From the NCBI GenBank assembly GCA_033558025.1, contig JAUCEF010000012.1, forward strand, positions 2,480,001 to 2,544,000: DNA of 64,000 bases, given 5' to 3'. Each line of letters begins with the position of its first letter. The stretch's first letter is position 1. Shown here in pieces: positions 10,244 through 20,087 of this stretch. The stretch comes from Phytophthora sp. 'mugwort'. Taxonomy: Eukaryota > Oomycota > Peronosporomycetes > Peronosporales > Peronosporaceae. The notes below the pieces were generated by a model that made no database searches, had not been told where the DNA came from, and saw only the letters and a program-made list of their open reading frames with translations. The position numbers and the translations under genes are program-made.

Positions 10244-11235
10244 GGGGGGGGGGCAGACTGTTCTATTTGGTCATATTAACTACTAAATGTCTGGAATATC
10301 CTTAGCCTGGTTAGCGACGCCGGTTCCTCGTGCGAGTCCGGTGGTTGTACGGGGCTTGTCCCTTTCGGCGACTTCTCTTTGGGTGGTTCTGCTAACGCTG
10401 CTGAGCACAGTAGTATTCTCGTCCCCTGTATAATTGTTTCAGGTCTTCTGCGTTCCCTCTTGTCTAGTGCCTGTATTTGCCACAATCCTGTCGTCCAGAA
10501 ATCCTGCCGCTCTCCTCAATTGTGCCCGTTTCCTGCTGAAAGACCACCCTGTTCCTTTGTATCCATAATCCCGTGATGCACACACTGCTCATGATGTGCC
10601 ACAGTCGCTTCCATTCTCCTGCAAACTGCTCCTCTGTGTCTGGGTAGTCTACTTTCAATCTTGCCTTTGTTGACAACGACAGTTGGCGCTGTCCCGTTGG
10701 CGCAATTGCTGATGAATCGCTCCAAGTTTCCTAATTCCCATCTTTCGCCCGTCCAGTGGCAAATGCGCTTTTGCCAGCATACCTACGCACTTGTACATTC
10801 CCAGAATATATGTCCCATTGTTTCCTTGGTCCCACGGCAGTACGCCAACTCCCTACAACTGTTGTCCCGTTCCCTGCCTCATATAACAGGTTTAGTTGCC
10901 TGGTGGCTACTCGATACCCGACCCAGACTTGATACTCAGTGAGCGCATTATTGTGCTTGCTTTGGGGTCTGCTGTAGTGCAGCTGCCTGCCATCTACTCA
11001 TTTTGGCTGCCCTTGCCAGTTTCTCCAATAGCCCGTCCATTTTGATTCCTTCTCCCTCGTACTTCCGGAACGGTTGCTTCTTGAGCACTTTCCAGACATG
11101 CTTGTTCGCGATCGCATCAGGTACCCTCCAAGGGAACCTGTGGATGAGAGGATCCGCATAGAACACAATGCTTCTTCCTCCTCGAACCGTTGCAGCTTGT
11201 GCCGGTCGTTCCTTATTGTTGCGTCACCTCTATCA
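10237..11235 (-). mobile_element. 5'-truncated LINE insertion, minus strand, copy 1
   Basis: About 1 kb inserted within the OTU frame. The minus strand encodes the C-terminal end of a LINE ORF2: EWKRLWHIMSSVCITGLW and IQRNRVVFQQE around 10540-10610, a typical post-RT segment. The 3' end on the minus strand is a (C)n(TC)n tail (plus-strand GA then G run, 10236-10255). Both sides carry CGACCACATCCTATGC (left ~10213-10228, right ~11226-11241, one C to T change on the right in this copy; perfect in copy 2). This is a 16-bp target-site duplication. Confidence 0.75.
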
Positions 11236-11390
11236 GCAACGACCACATCTTATGCGGAAGGAGGGCGCCTCCGATTCACGAGTGATGTAGTCCGCAACGT
11301 CAACATCATCAAGCGCATCATTTATACTCTGATGATGAGTAACCTCGCCACAAGGAGTGTGAGGTCGTGCTAAACACTGCATATCCAACC
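11236..11390 (+). pseudogene. OTU-like protease fragment, 3' part, copy 1
   Basis: Continues the frame of 10135-10236 after the inserted LINE: TTSYAEGGRLRFTSDV, then a helical segment. It was split by the insertion; a copy-specific indel lies near 11350 (copy 2 reads AACCTCGCCAAGGATGTGGAG). The remainder is short and non-functional. Confidence 0.5.
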
Positions 11391-11498
11391 TCTCCTGCCT
11401 CATCGCTAGCCGGGGTATAAACGCAACAAACAAAACCCACCTACAGATACACATTACCGACAGGGGAAGAAGCAACAGCATGATTAGACTGATGGTAC

Positions 11499-12972
11499 GT
11501 GTCGGCGCCACAACCTAATGGCATGGGTAGCTGCAGTGAACGTAACCCACCCCGGTACCAAGCGGACCACCAAGCGGTGCGCATACACCTGAGGAGACCT
11601 GACGACCCACTGCGTATTCGCAAACCTGCCAGAGTATATCTACCGCCTTCACAGGCGAAGGCGGAGGTGACATCGGTAATTATCGATCGGCAGCAGGACT
11701 TCCGGGAGAAACTACCAACGCTACTGATGTAGGGGGCGACAGTGACGGCTCATGCGTGGGATGGGCTCAAGGAAACGATAAGGAAGGAGGCGCGACTGGC
11801 AATCAAGCACAAGAGGAAAAGTGCTAGGGCGACCTACAAACAGAGAATCAGAAGGCTGCGGCGACGGGAACGACGGCTACAGGATATCGCGAGGGGTAGC
11901 ATGATCTCGGTGGACACGATGACAGACCTCATGGTCACTCTTACCTTGACGGAGGGTGAAGGGGCCACCCCATTGCAGTGAGTGCGCAACGCGATAACGG
12001 ACTGTATACGGGCGAGGGCGGCATCGCAACGCCGCAACTTGTTCCGTGCCGGCGGACACCAGCCGGGTAAATCGTCGAAGCAGTTCTTCAGAAGGGTACA
12101 TACTATATTTGGGGACAACGAGATACACAAGATCGACGCAGCCATCGGAACGAACGCTCGTGGTGTACACGACAGGGCGGACACATTGGCTGACGCATGG
12201 ACTCCATTATTTCAACAGGAGCAATCCACTATGGCGGATAGACAAGCGGTGCTGGAATGGTTGGGTGACCCCGGCCAATACGATACAATCCTGGAGGACT
12301 TACACGCACCGTTTAAGAGAATGAAGTGGCAGCTGCCATCGGAGCTTCCAAGCCTGGAAAGGCTTGCGGGCCTGACAGATTGGGCAACGACTGGTATCGT
12401 GACTTCTCGGCGCAGCTCATTCTCCTGCTCACGCAAATTTTTAATTGCTGGTACCAGGCCGGGACCTCCCCCTCTTCCTTTCTGGAGGCAGTTAGTTTTT
12501 TCTGCTTAAAAAAGGGTGGAGAAGCTACGGACCCCCTCAATTTCCGTCCTTTGGCGCTACTCGACACGGAACACAATATATTTACGCGCATAATGGCAAC
12601 ACGGATGGGCGTGAAGTTGGATCGGATAATTTACCCGAACCAAAACGGTTTCGTGCCAGGGCGGACGATACATGCCACAGTTGATCTATTCAATGAGGCA
12701 CAAGCAGCAGCGCAAGCAGGTCCAGACATGGCAGCAGCACTTGCACTTCTGCTAGACTTCTGCAAAGCATATGACTCCGTGGACCGGAAGTTCATAAATG
12801 AAGTACTCACTTGGTTGGGATTTCCGACGGTATTTGTAGCTGCAATTAGGGCGATGCACGAAGGCACTAAGGTTCGTTTTCTCGCCAACGGGCATAAATC
12901 GAGATGGGTGAGAGTTGACGTGTGGTATTAGGCAAGGATGCCCGCTAGCCCCGCTGATTTTCATTCTGGTAG
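11499..12972 (+). pseudogene. LINE ORF2 reverse-transcriptase remnant, copy 1
   Basis: ORF2 linker and N-terminal RT of a LINE in at least four frame segments. RT motifs are readable: FRPLALLDTEHNIFTRIMA, NQNGFVPGRTIHATVDL, LLLDFCKAYDSVDR (motif A with its catalytic Asp) and GIRQGCPLAPLIFILVV (motif B). The sequence then switches abruptly into the 3' part of the Maverick polymerase gene, so the FADD-type catalytic box and everything after are missing. Frameshifts near 12320 and 12915 are shared with copy 2. Confidence 0.8.
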
Positions 12973-14837
12973 TCATCACATTTGCAGCCACCGAGATATG
13001 TCGTAAGATACTTATCGTAGCTGGTACCAGCTGGTACATAGTTGCTAATATCGAGCATTTTCATGTTCGATGTAGCGATGCACATGTAGCTGGGTTCTTG
13101 ATAACAGATTTGATGTTGTCAGTACCAATGATGGTGAATAAGTCGCTCTTAATCAAGTTGATATCGTATCGACCCGAATTGAAGCCGAATACTGGTACCT
13201 GATCAATCTTTTGCTGTTTAAGTCTTCCGTAGTCGGACCTCTGCTTACCAAAGCCAAGGCTGCTATGGAAGTGAAAGAAGCTATCATACTTCCATTCTTT
13301 AATCCAACTCTCCACATCAGATATCTTGTACTTCTTACCAAGCTTGACGCCTGGAATTTCCATACCTGTCAGACCGTGGGCATTGATGATTTTTTGCAGA
13401 AGCGACTTATACTTATCGACATTGTACTGTTGGATCTTCACCGATACATCACCAATGTATTTAAACATCCATAAGCAACATCTTTGGATCGTCATTTACA
13501 AAACAGCGCACCTCCTCGGTTAAGCTATCAGCTACGGATACAGACACCGGAATGTGTTCGTTCGTGAAGACAGTATTCTCCCCGTGTTGAGTCGCCGTAG
13601 GCTTAAGGATTGCCTCAAAGTCATAAACAATGAAGTGGTCGATGTACTGGTTAGCATCCTTAACGGAATACTTTGTAAGCAGTGATCGAATCGCGTTAGG
13701 AGCTGGCTTGGAGATAGTTGGCTCAGCGGGGAAGCTCTCAATATTAACAAGCTCGCACTGATTTTTCTTGTGATTTTTAAATCTTTCACCACTCACAAAA
13801 ATCATTTCACACTTGGGGCACTGATACTTAGACTGAAGCATATCGATGCTCTTGATGTAGAGAGCGTGATTCTCGTGTGATAGAATATCCATCGCTTCAT
13901 ACCCCTTGTCCGACCTACGAATGCATTCCACATTTCCGGTAGCTACATCCATGCTATATACGTTAATACCGAGTTGGAAGCAGTCCTCACTCTCATCGAG
14001 CTGTAGTAGGTCAATAGGCTTGAAGCTTCTAAATAGGCTCAACGTATAATTAACTCCCTTGAAAAAAAGAGCAGTAGCGCTTGAATGCCTCCTTCACTTG
14101 AGCCTGAATTCTGCGAGGATCCTTCTTAGCGCTCTGGAATGTGTGCCAGGCGATGCAGTGGAAGACGCACTTGTTGTTGGTCTTAGGGAAGTTGATTACA
14201 TGCTTGTTTTCGCGGATAACCTTAGGAATAACAGCATCGCTATCCCCAAGAGCATGGTCGCGATGATAGACAAAAATCTTGAATGCAGTGATCGCCTTAA
14301 GCTTATATCCGGAGCTGGGGTAGTTCAGCTTGTCAGCCAACTCCATAGACCGAATTTCCGAGATCACCTTCTTTCGAATATCCGCCTTGCTGTTGATTGC
14401 GACAGGCTTATTGAATACATAAGTGTTAGCGAGATTCGGGTAGAAGTAGCGAGTGTCATCAGGATCAGTCTTGCTCACAAGTTCGTACTCAAGAGCAATA
14501 TTACCTTAAAAGCACTTGCCTGGGTCGAAAGAACGTTCTCGAGCTTATCGTAGAAATCAGTAGCCTCGATACCCACATATAGGTGTGATTCCATGTGATT
14601 ACCAGTGTAAAAACGGTACTTGGGATCAGCCTTATAGTCAGGCGACATATGCTTCTCAAGGGTTTCAACTGAAACATTGTACTGCTTAGCCACCAATTTC
14701 TTGTTCATTGAACGTGAAATGTTGCTAACATATACCATCTTGCCAGTTCTACCTCGAACCTTAACCCTGTAGCTGCTACCCCATTTGACAGCTTGGATAC
14801 TTAATCTCTTTAATCCTGCGAGTTCGTATGCAAACAT
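12973..14837 (-). pseudogene. Protein-primed DNA polymerase B, N-terminal and exonuclease part, copy 1
   Basis: N-terminal ~600 codons of a Maverick/Polinton protein-primed family B polymerase. From ATG at 14837 (MFAYELAG) the frame shifts near 14490 and again near 14060 (a poly-T run). Readable parts are a Cys/His segment NNKCVFHCIAWH, a zinc finger CPKC...RFKNHKKNQC, Exo I VYDFEAILKP (Asp/Glu of the proofreading site) and Exo II FGFNSGRYDINLI. A 2-bp loss near 13465 adds a frameshift not seen in copy 2. The gene ends at the LINE junction, so the whole palm with the polymerase motifs is gone. TATAGG (14842-14847, minus) lies 4 nt before the ATG. Confidence 0.85.
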
Positions 14838-14951
14838 ATTGCCTATATATCTTTGTCGATATTAATCTGGTGAGAATCGACTTTATAATTATCGGACCTT
14901 ATATCAGGATCGACTTTATATTGGGGCTGACTTTATATCTGAGAAAAAAAA

Positions 14952-15152
14952 TTAATTAGTAAGTTCGCTTTGGCTAAGTTCTGATTTACTTAAGTAATTC
15001 TTCTTCTTACGGGCACAAATTTCTTCGCGATTCTTCTCATCATATTCTCGCTGCTTAGCCAGTCGCGTTTCCCTTGTTTTTAGATAGTACCGCTTTTGAG
15101 CGGCTTTGATTCGCTCTTTGTTAAGTTCGTATTGTTCAGGTGAGTACGTCAT
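14952..15152 (-). CDS. Small charged protein, 66 residues, copy 1
   Basis: Starts with MTYSPEQYELNKERIKAAQK and is very rich in Lys, Arg, Glu, Tyr and Asn, with repeats of the type Y-x-x-N-x-E-x-I/K. Such linkers are common in small proteins and HNH-type enzymes of large DNA viruses and phages, but no catalytic motif is present. An AT-rich promoter region and ATATAC lie just upstream. Function unknown. Copy 2 runs to 72 residues because a 2-bp difference at the end changes the stop. Confidence 0.55.
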   Translation of the reverse strand: MTYSPEQYELNKERIKAAQKRYYLKTRETRLAKQREYDEKNREEICARKKKNYLSKSELSQSELTN

Positions 15153-15470
15153 CTTTGTATATTACTAACTTCATATTTATCAGGAATAAAATATTATAAT
15201 AGAAGTCAAAGCTCCGCATTCATTACTTTTTATGCCTACTTCGAAGCGTATTACTAATCTACATATCGCTTGCACCCCTGCGGTCTTACGGCGAACAGTA
15301 TGCCACGCTTTTCAAACAACTCCGGCATCCTTTGCCGCATTAAGCTTGTCGCTTGCTCTCTGCAATGAGGCCTTGGCTCCATATTTTTGTCAGCCTCCTC
15401 CAAACTTGAAAATCACCCGAAAGTCCGACGACTACCGACTTTAAAAAGTGTGGACCACATCGTGTAATTT
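15153..15470. other. Intergenic region between small ORF and nuclease gene, copy 1
   Basis: AT-rich to about 15230, then markedly more GC-rich up to the nuclease gene. The composition change fits the nuclease gene having been acquired with its own upstream region. No gene supported. Confidence 0.35.
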
Positions 15471-15518
15471 CTCGGTCGAAAAGCAACTCGGTCGAAAAGC
15501 AACTCGGTCGAAAAGCAA
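15471..15518 (+). promoter_or_regulatory. Three tandem 16-bp repeats upstream of the nuclease gene, copy 1
   Basis: CTCGGTCGAAAAGCAA occurs three times without spacing (15471-15486, 15487-15502, 15503-15518), 19 bp before the ATG at 15538. Perfect repeats in this position look like a regulator-binding array or a 5' UTR expansion. Same at 44823-44870. Role inferred only from position. Confidence 0.5.
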
Positions 15519-15537
15519 CCAGTGAGAAAGAGCAGCG

Positions 15538-16419
15538 ATGGCGGACAAGCAAAAAACTCACGAAGACGTCCTTACGCGACTCATGCGCGACTTGGAAACG
15601 AAGACGACTTTGTGCTACGTCAAGGACTATCCTGGAGTGGAGCTGAAGCAGTTGAATTATCACGTGAAGAAGCTCGGTCCACTGGTGAACCCCGTTTTTG
15701 GCGAGCAGCCGGCGTTCTTCATCGACGAAGGTCGCTTCATCCCCTTTCGAATGGTCGTGTATGGCAATGAGAAGGTGGCAGCCAAGATTGCGAGAGTTTT
15801 GGATACATGGGCGACCTGGTCTGGAAAAGGAGGCAGAGTGACAACCTCGCAAGGGGCGTTCATTCTGGAGCAGCGTCCCGGAGGGCCCAACGTGAGAATG
15901 CCCGACGTGGCATACACACCGCGAGATGATGACAGGAATTTGACTCGTGAACAGATGTGGACGTATCGTGGCGATCCCTTTGTTCCCACCTTTGTTGTTG
16001 AGATTGATAAGCTCTCTGGTCGAGGCTCTCAACGCAGCGCTCTTGATCGAAAGATGCGAAATGAATATTTCCAGCACGGCGTCCAGTTGGGTTGGCTGAT
16101 CGACCCACGCCCAGACTTTCAGCGGATGTATGAGTACTATCTCGACGACAATGGAGACGTACAATGCTCTGACAACACTGCGTGGAGAGATCTTGACGGT
16201 GGCGACGTTCTTCCTGGTTTCACTCTTGTTAGCACTGATTTGGAGATGGTGTTGAACCAGGATTCGGGTTCGTCATCAGAAGATGAAGTTGATCTGGTGT
16301 GTCCCTATCCAAGATGCAACAAGCGATTCCGATCACCTGGTGCATGTGTTGCTCATGTTGAATGGCACCGTGCTGAGCGCTCTCGACAGAAGTTCTTAGC
16401 CAAGCGTGAGAACTCATAG
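15538..16419 (+). CDS. Uma2-like (PD-(D/E)XK) nuclease with C2H2 zinc finger, copy 1
   Basis: Intact 293-residue protein. Residues ~110-205 have the Uma2/DUF820 restriction-endonuclease-like layout: MPDVAYTP (Asp123), FVVEIDKLSG (Glu155, Lys158), Lys172 in KMRNEYFQHGVQLGWLIDP, then a strand with YEYY. An acidic Ser-rich linker (243-253) leads to a single C2H2 finger at 255-277: C-x4-C-x12-H-x3-H. Likely a DNA-cutting enzyme addressed by the finger, but activity is inferred. It is richer in GC than the viral genes and sits 201 bp inside the polymerase-side terminal repeat, so it looks like cargo. The Asp, Glu and Lys are as expected; no lesion seen. Confidence 0.75.
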   Translation: MADKQKTHEDVLTRLMRDLETKTTLCYVKDYPGVELKQLNYHVKKLGPLVNPVFGEQPAFFIDEGRFIPFRMVVYGNEKVAAKIARVLDTWATWSGKGGRVTTSQGAFILEQRPGGPNVRMPDVAYTPRDDDRNLTREQMWTYRGDPFVPTFVVEIDKLSGRGSQRSALDRKMRNEYFQHGVQLGWLIDPRPDFQRMYEYYLDDNGDVQCSDNTAWRDLDGGDVLPGFTLVSTDLEMVLNQDSGSSSEDEVDLVCPYPRCNKRFRSPGACVAHVEWHRAERSRQKFLAKRENS

Positions 16420-16620
16420 TTATCCAGTGTGAACTCATAGCCATCCAGTGTGGCAATACGCTTCGACAAGTTCCTATCTAACCATATCGCAGAACTCAAA
16501 GCTTGCGATCTAAAGCATAGTTGGCGGCGCTGACTGATTTCTTATTCCTGATTGGTGGCTAAGAGAAGATAATAAAAAACTATCTATTGTTTTATCAATA
16601 TAGTTTGAATGTTGTCGGTC
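16420..16620. other. Spacer between nuclease gene and terminal repeat, copy 1
   Basis: Begins with an imperfect direct repeat (AACTCATAGTTATCCAGTGTG / AACTCATAGCCATCCAGTGTG split over 16410-16453) just after the stop codon; AT-rich at 16560-16615. No gene. Confidence 0.35.
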
Positions 16621-16794
16621 GAGCGGTTCTAAAACTACCCTAAGATCCAAAAGACGTTGCTTTCACTCTAAGGTGGTCGAGAGGTAGCGTCGTCAAAATA
16701 GCACCTGGTCCGAAAGAAGGTTCCAGGATTGTTCTCGATGGTAAATTACGGAAAGTAAAAAAACTGCCGGCGTAATGTTCCAAGTATTACTACT
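16621..16794. repeat. Maverick terminal inverted repeat (polymerase end, copy 1)
   Basis: 174 bp, roughly 85-90% identical by eye to the capsid-end repeat (1190-1364), ending in the same CCAAGTATTACTACT. The ~45 outermost bases are identical between the two types. Immediately followed by TATAAC and the C-terminal part of a carboxylesterase. Confidence 0.85.
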
Positions 16795-16800
16795 TATAAC
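16795..16800. repeat. Target-site duplication TATAAC (right side)
   Basis: The 6 bp after the terminal repeat equal the 6 bp before the terminal repeat at 53173 (53167-53172). Six-base duplications are the norm for Maverick/Polinton integrases. In both places they encode the Tyr-Asn of carboxylesterase CE1. Confidence 0.8.
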
Positions 16801-17091
16801 CTGCTCGGTGACGGTTACAACAACTCGGTGGCGACGGACCCGTTCGTCGGCAAACCAGAGAGCTACAAGCAGCTGGCGCGCATCATGACTCGAATCTGGG
16901 CGAGCTTTATCGTTCACGAGAATCCGAACGATAACGGCGTGACGGCGCTGAAGTGGCCTGAGTACACGTCCGTCAATGCACAGAACATTGTGTTCGACGC
17001 CAACGTGACAGAGTTCGCTTACATCGCACCGGACACATACCGCGCTGAGGGCGTCGCGTACTTGATGAGCCTGTATAATGTCACGGCCTAA
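16795..17091 (+). pseudogene. Carboxylesterase CE1, C-terminal 98 codons
   Basis: An open frame without a start, joined to the terminal repeat. It reads on from the target duplication as LLGDGYNNS and ends TAA at 17089-17091. PESYKQLARIMTRIWASFIV and GVTALKWPEY match the usual ending of type-B carboxylesterases (helix, then W-P-x-Y). It continues the frame of the CE1 part ending at 53172 with the shared TATAAC counted once. Catalytic residues are not in this piece. Confidence 0.8.
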
Positions 17092-18438
17092 ACAGGGTAT
17101 TTGTGAAAGGAAGTTTGAAAAATGAGAAGCAATAAATACTTGCCGAAAGTAGTTTAGCTTTGTGACTTGCGAAGAACTGACCCCCCGTATTATACTAGCA
17201 TTCAGATGTAGATTAGTCCAGACTCGCAAACTTGCCTCGTTCGGGGCGCGAACCAAGCGGCTGTGAGAAGCGTATAATGATGGGGGCCGTATGAAGTGAC
17301 GGTATCCGCTGCACTCATCCTGGCTCGATGAGCGAGAACACGTTCGTTCTGCACACGAATTGTGTACCGAGCAAGGGTAGCGAATCGATATTAGCGATAC
17401 CCCGAAGAATTTGCGGCGTGTGCTGAAAGTATCACCGAAAGCGCTCCGCTGTGTTCGTACCTGTTCCCGGGTATTCCCAAATTTACATATTCACGGCTAT
17501 CCAAGAAAGAACCGCCATATGGATTGTGTATTGTACAGTATGAAAGAGGGACGTGGGGGATCACAAGCTAAAGCTACGGCTTCAGTGTGCAGCATTACTG
17601 TACTAACGAGGTTGTGTATACAGGAAACTGAAGACACGTTGGAGAACTTGCGGACTGAGATATTGTTTCGTACTTTGCAAAAAAAGAGCGATTACTACAT
17701 ATAGCCCTGCAGGTTCTGCTTATTTAGGTCACACCTCCAGGCATCTAAATGGTCGTTTATGAACTTTGAGCTTGTTGCTGTATACAATTAATGTCCCGCA
17801 GAATATCGCGTACATCAAACCGGTGTATACCGCGCTTAGAACATCTATGCACAGTGTACTACAAAATTGAACTCCAGTAGAGGAACATACAGTACATTTG
17901 TGTCCATCAATGATTGTGTAATTGTGTACCGTTACCGCTTCAACTAGGCCTTTCCTGCTTCAACCACAAAGCAAATCGTGACCGACAAAAGCGAGGGCAC
18001 GATTATCAAACGAAAAGTGTCGACGGCTTTCATCATTTTTTTTTTTTACAAGCTTAACATTCATCATTATTACGTCATTTAAACTAGTTGCAAGAGTAAT
18101 AACACATATCGGCAGCAGGTCGACAAGGGCGGCCCCAGCCTCGTCACAAGGCTAGTTAGTCCCAACCTACGTCACATGAACTACCGGTAATCGGAATCCC
18201 TCCTGGTCTGCTTGGGTATTGTCATGGACACACTCATATGGATGTATGTGCTTGTAACCCGAGAGTTGACGGCAGTCATTCCTCGAACATCAACTTGCAG
18301 TTGCCCGCGGCTCGTTTATTGCCTTGGACACCATTCCTTTGCGACGCGGAAGATCGCGGCCTCACTCTTTGTCTTACTCGCAAGCGCCCTAGTTGACGAC
18401 AAGCTTGGTGACAATCCCGCTTCATTTACTTCACCTTC
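17092..18438. other. Host intergenic region between CE1 and CE2
   Basis: About 1.35 kb with no gene I can support. It contains a T12 run at ~18037-18048. A short frame at 17411-17704 shows no recognisable domain. The last few hundred bases should hold the promoter of CE2. Confidence 0.4.
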
Positions 18439-19797
18439 ATGCGTTATCTTCTGTACCTGGTCGCGGCGGTTGCACTGCTGGCTACGCCCATCGCTGCCTC
18501 AGACGCACCGACAGTCACGATTAAGAATGGATCCTACTCGGGTGTCTACCAATCCACCTACAACCAGGACCTTTTCCTCGGCATGCCATACGCCCAACCC
18601 CCCGTAAACAGCCTTCGCTTTCGGAACCCGGAACCGCTCAACACGACCTGGAAAGACGTCAAGAACGCAACGGAATACGCCGCCATGTGCTACGGCTACG
18701 GCAGCGATACATGGGTGCTGGACAACATCGTCTCGGAGGACTGCTTGACGATCAATGTAATCCGTCCGAGTAACGTGTCTGAAGGCGACAATTTGCCTGT
18801 CGGTGTGTGGATTCACGGTGGAGGTCTCACCCAGGGCGGTGCTCGTGACCCACGCTACAATCTTTCCTACATCATGGAAGAGGCGGTTGCAACCGGCAAG
18901 CCATTCATCGGCGTCAGCTTCAACTACCGTCTACAAGCCTTCGGTTTCCTGTCGGGCTCTGCTGTTCACAAGGCTGGTGTGACCAACCTCGCACTGAAAG
19001 ACCAGCGTCTGGCGCTGCACTGGGTACAAGAGAACATAGCGGCTTTCGGTGGCGATACCAGCAAGGTCACCGTTTGGGGTGAGAGTGCTGGAGCTCGCAG
19101 CATTGGGTACCAGCTGGTAGCCTACGACGGCCGTGACGACGGCCTCTTTCGTAGTGCCGTGATGGAGTCGGGCGCCTCCGCTTACTGGCCGAAGAGCTTC
19201 AAGAACGCGTCTGCCTGGGACGTCTACTACAACAAGATCACCAATGCCACGAATTGCAGCTCTGCAGAAGACACTGTCGAGTGCCTCCGCGAAGTCCCGA
19301 TTGATACGCTCTCGGCTGTTCTCAACAGCTCTGTCGCTACTTCGGCAATGTACGCGCCGTCCGTCGATGGCGACTTCCTGACGGACGTGGGCCCGAAACT
19401 CATTGGCAAGGGCAAGTTCGTGCACGTACCGATCCTGCATGGCGCCAACTCTGACGAGGGTACTGCGTTTGGCAAGTCCGGGATTGACACAACCGAGGAG
19501 TTCTACGAGTACCTGGTTACAACAATGGGCTACAGCGAAGAGGAGGCCGAGGTGCTCCTGAAAATGTACCCCGACATCCCACAGATTGGTATTCCCGCTA
19601 CGCTCCGTGGACGCCCAGGCAACGACACATCCTTTGGATACATGTACAAGCGCGTGGAGGCATACGCCGGAGACAACAATCAGCATGGCCCTCGTCGCTT
19701 TATGTCGCACATGTGGACACGCGACGACGTGCCGGTGTACAGCTATCGATTCAACGTAGTGCCCGCCGGCACTTCGCAATACCTCGGCTCGACGCAG
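18439..19797 (+). pseudogene. Secreted type-B carboxylesterase CE2, 3'-truncated by Maverick DNA
   Basis: Carboxylesterase/cholinesterase-like alpha/beta hydrolase. ATG with a clear signal peptide (hydrophobic LLYLVAAVALLATPIAAS), oxyanion hole HGGG at ~126-129, nucleophile elbow GESAG at 214-218 (Ser216) and acid NSDEGTAFG. Many N-x-S/T sites fit secretion. The frame is intact to residue ~453, then turns into Maverick sequence at 19795-19800, exactly where the catalytic His (GATH in CE1) should be. The chimeric frame runs on to 20082, giving 547 codons. Without His and the last ~105 residues it should be inactive. Closest relative is CE1, so the pair is a tandem duplicate. Confidence 0.85.
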
Positions 19798-20082
19798 CTA
19801 CAAAAGAAGCTTTGGATCATTCAGGAGGTTAGTCGTATCAAGAATGAGTTGATGAATCTTGATGCTGTCGCTACTTTCCGTAAAATTGTTGTAAATCAGA
19901 AGTATAGAAATGAGTTGGAAGATATATTTGGAGTTCCATTCCATTGTATCAAGGATCGATATCTTAATCTTCTAAATGAGCGAAATCATATTTGTCATTC
20001 TTATGCTACTTCCGACACGACTCAGTCATGCCGAGTTATTGTTAATTTGAGTACTCATTTTTTTATGATTCGCAACATATAG
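19798..20082 (+). pseudogene. Unknown Maverick protein, C-terminal part fused to CE2 (element B)
   Basis: About 93 codons of Maverick origin in frame with CE2, ending TAG at 20080-20082. The same sequence in inverted orientation runs off the window at 64000, so its true beginning is not visible. Lys/Asn-rich, no Maverick integrase motif, no recognised family. The element boundary here has no terminal repeat: it is an internal break. Confidence 0.5.
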
Positions 20083-20087
20083 ATACG

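Noticed and set aside
14050..14478. Polymerase N-terminal piece as a separate OTU-like protease gene
   Set aside because: The NNKCVFHCIAWH block resembles a Cys-protease motif, but the piece is continuous with the polymerase once single-base frame breaks are allowed, and it has no ATG of its own (the frame opens with GTG).
15340..16164. 274-codon open frame on the minus strand
   Set aside because: Antisense to the nuclease gene, no recognisable domain, explained by the coding bias of the opposite strand.
17411..17704. 97-codon open frame between CE1 and CE2
   Set aside because: No domain, signal peptide or homology that I can see. Chance length for this GC content.
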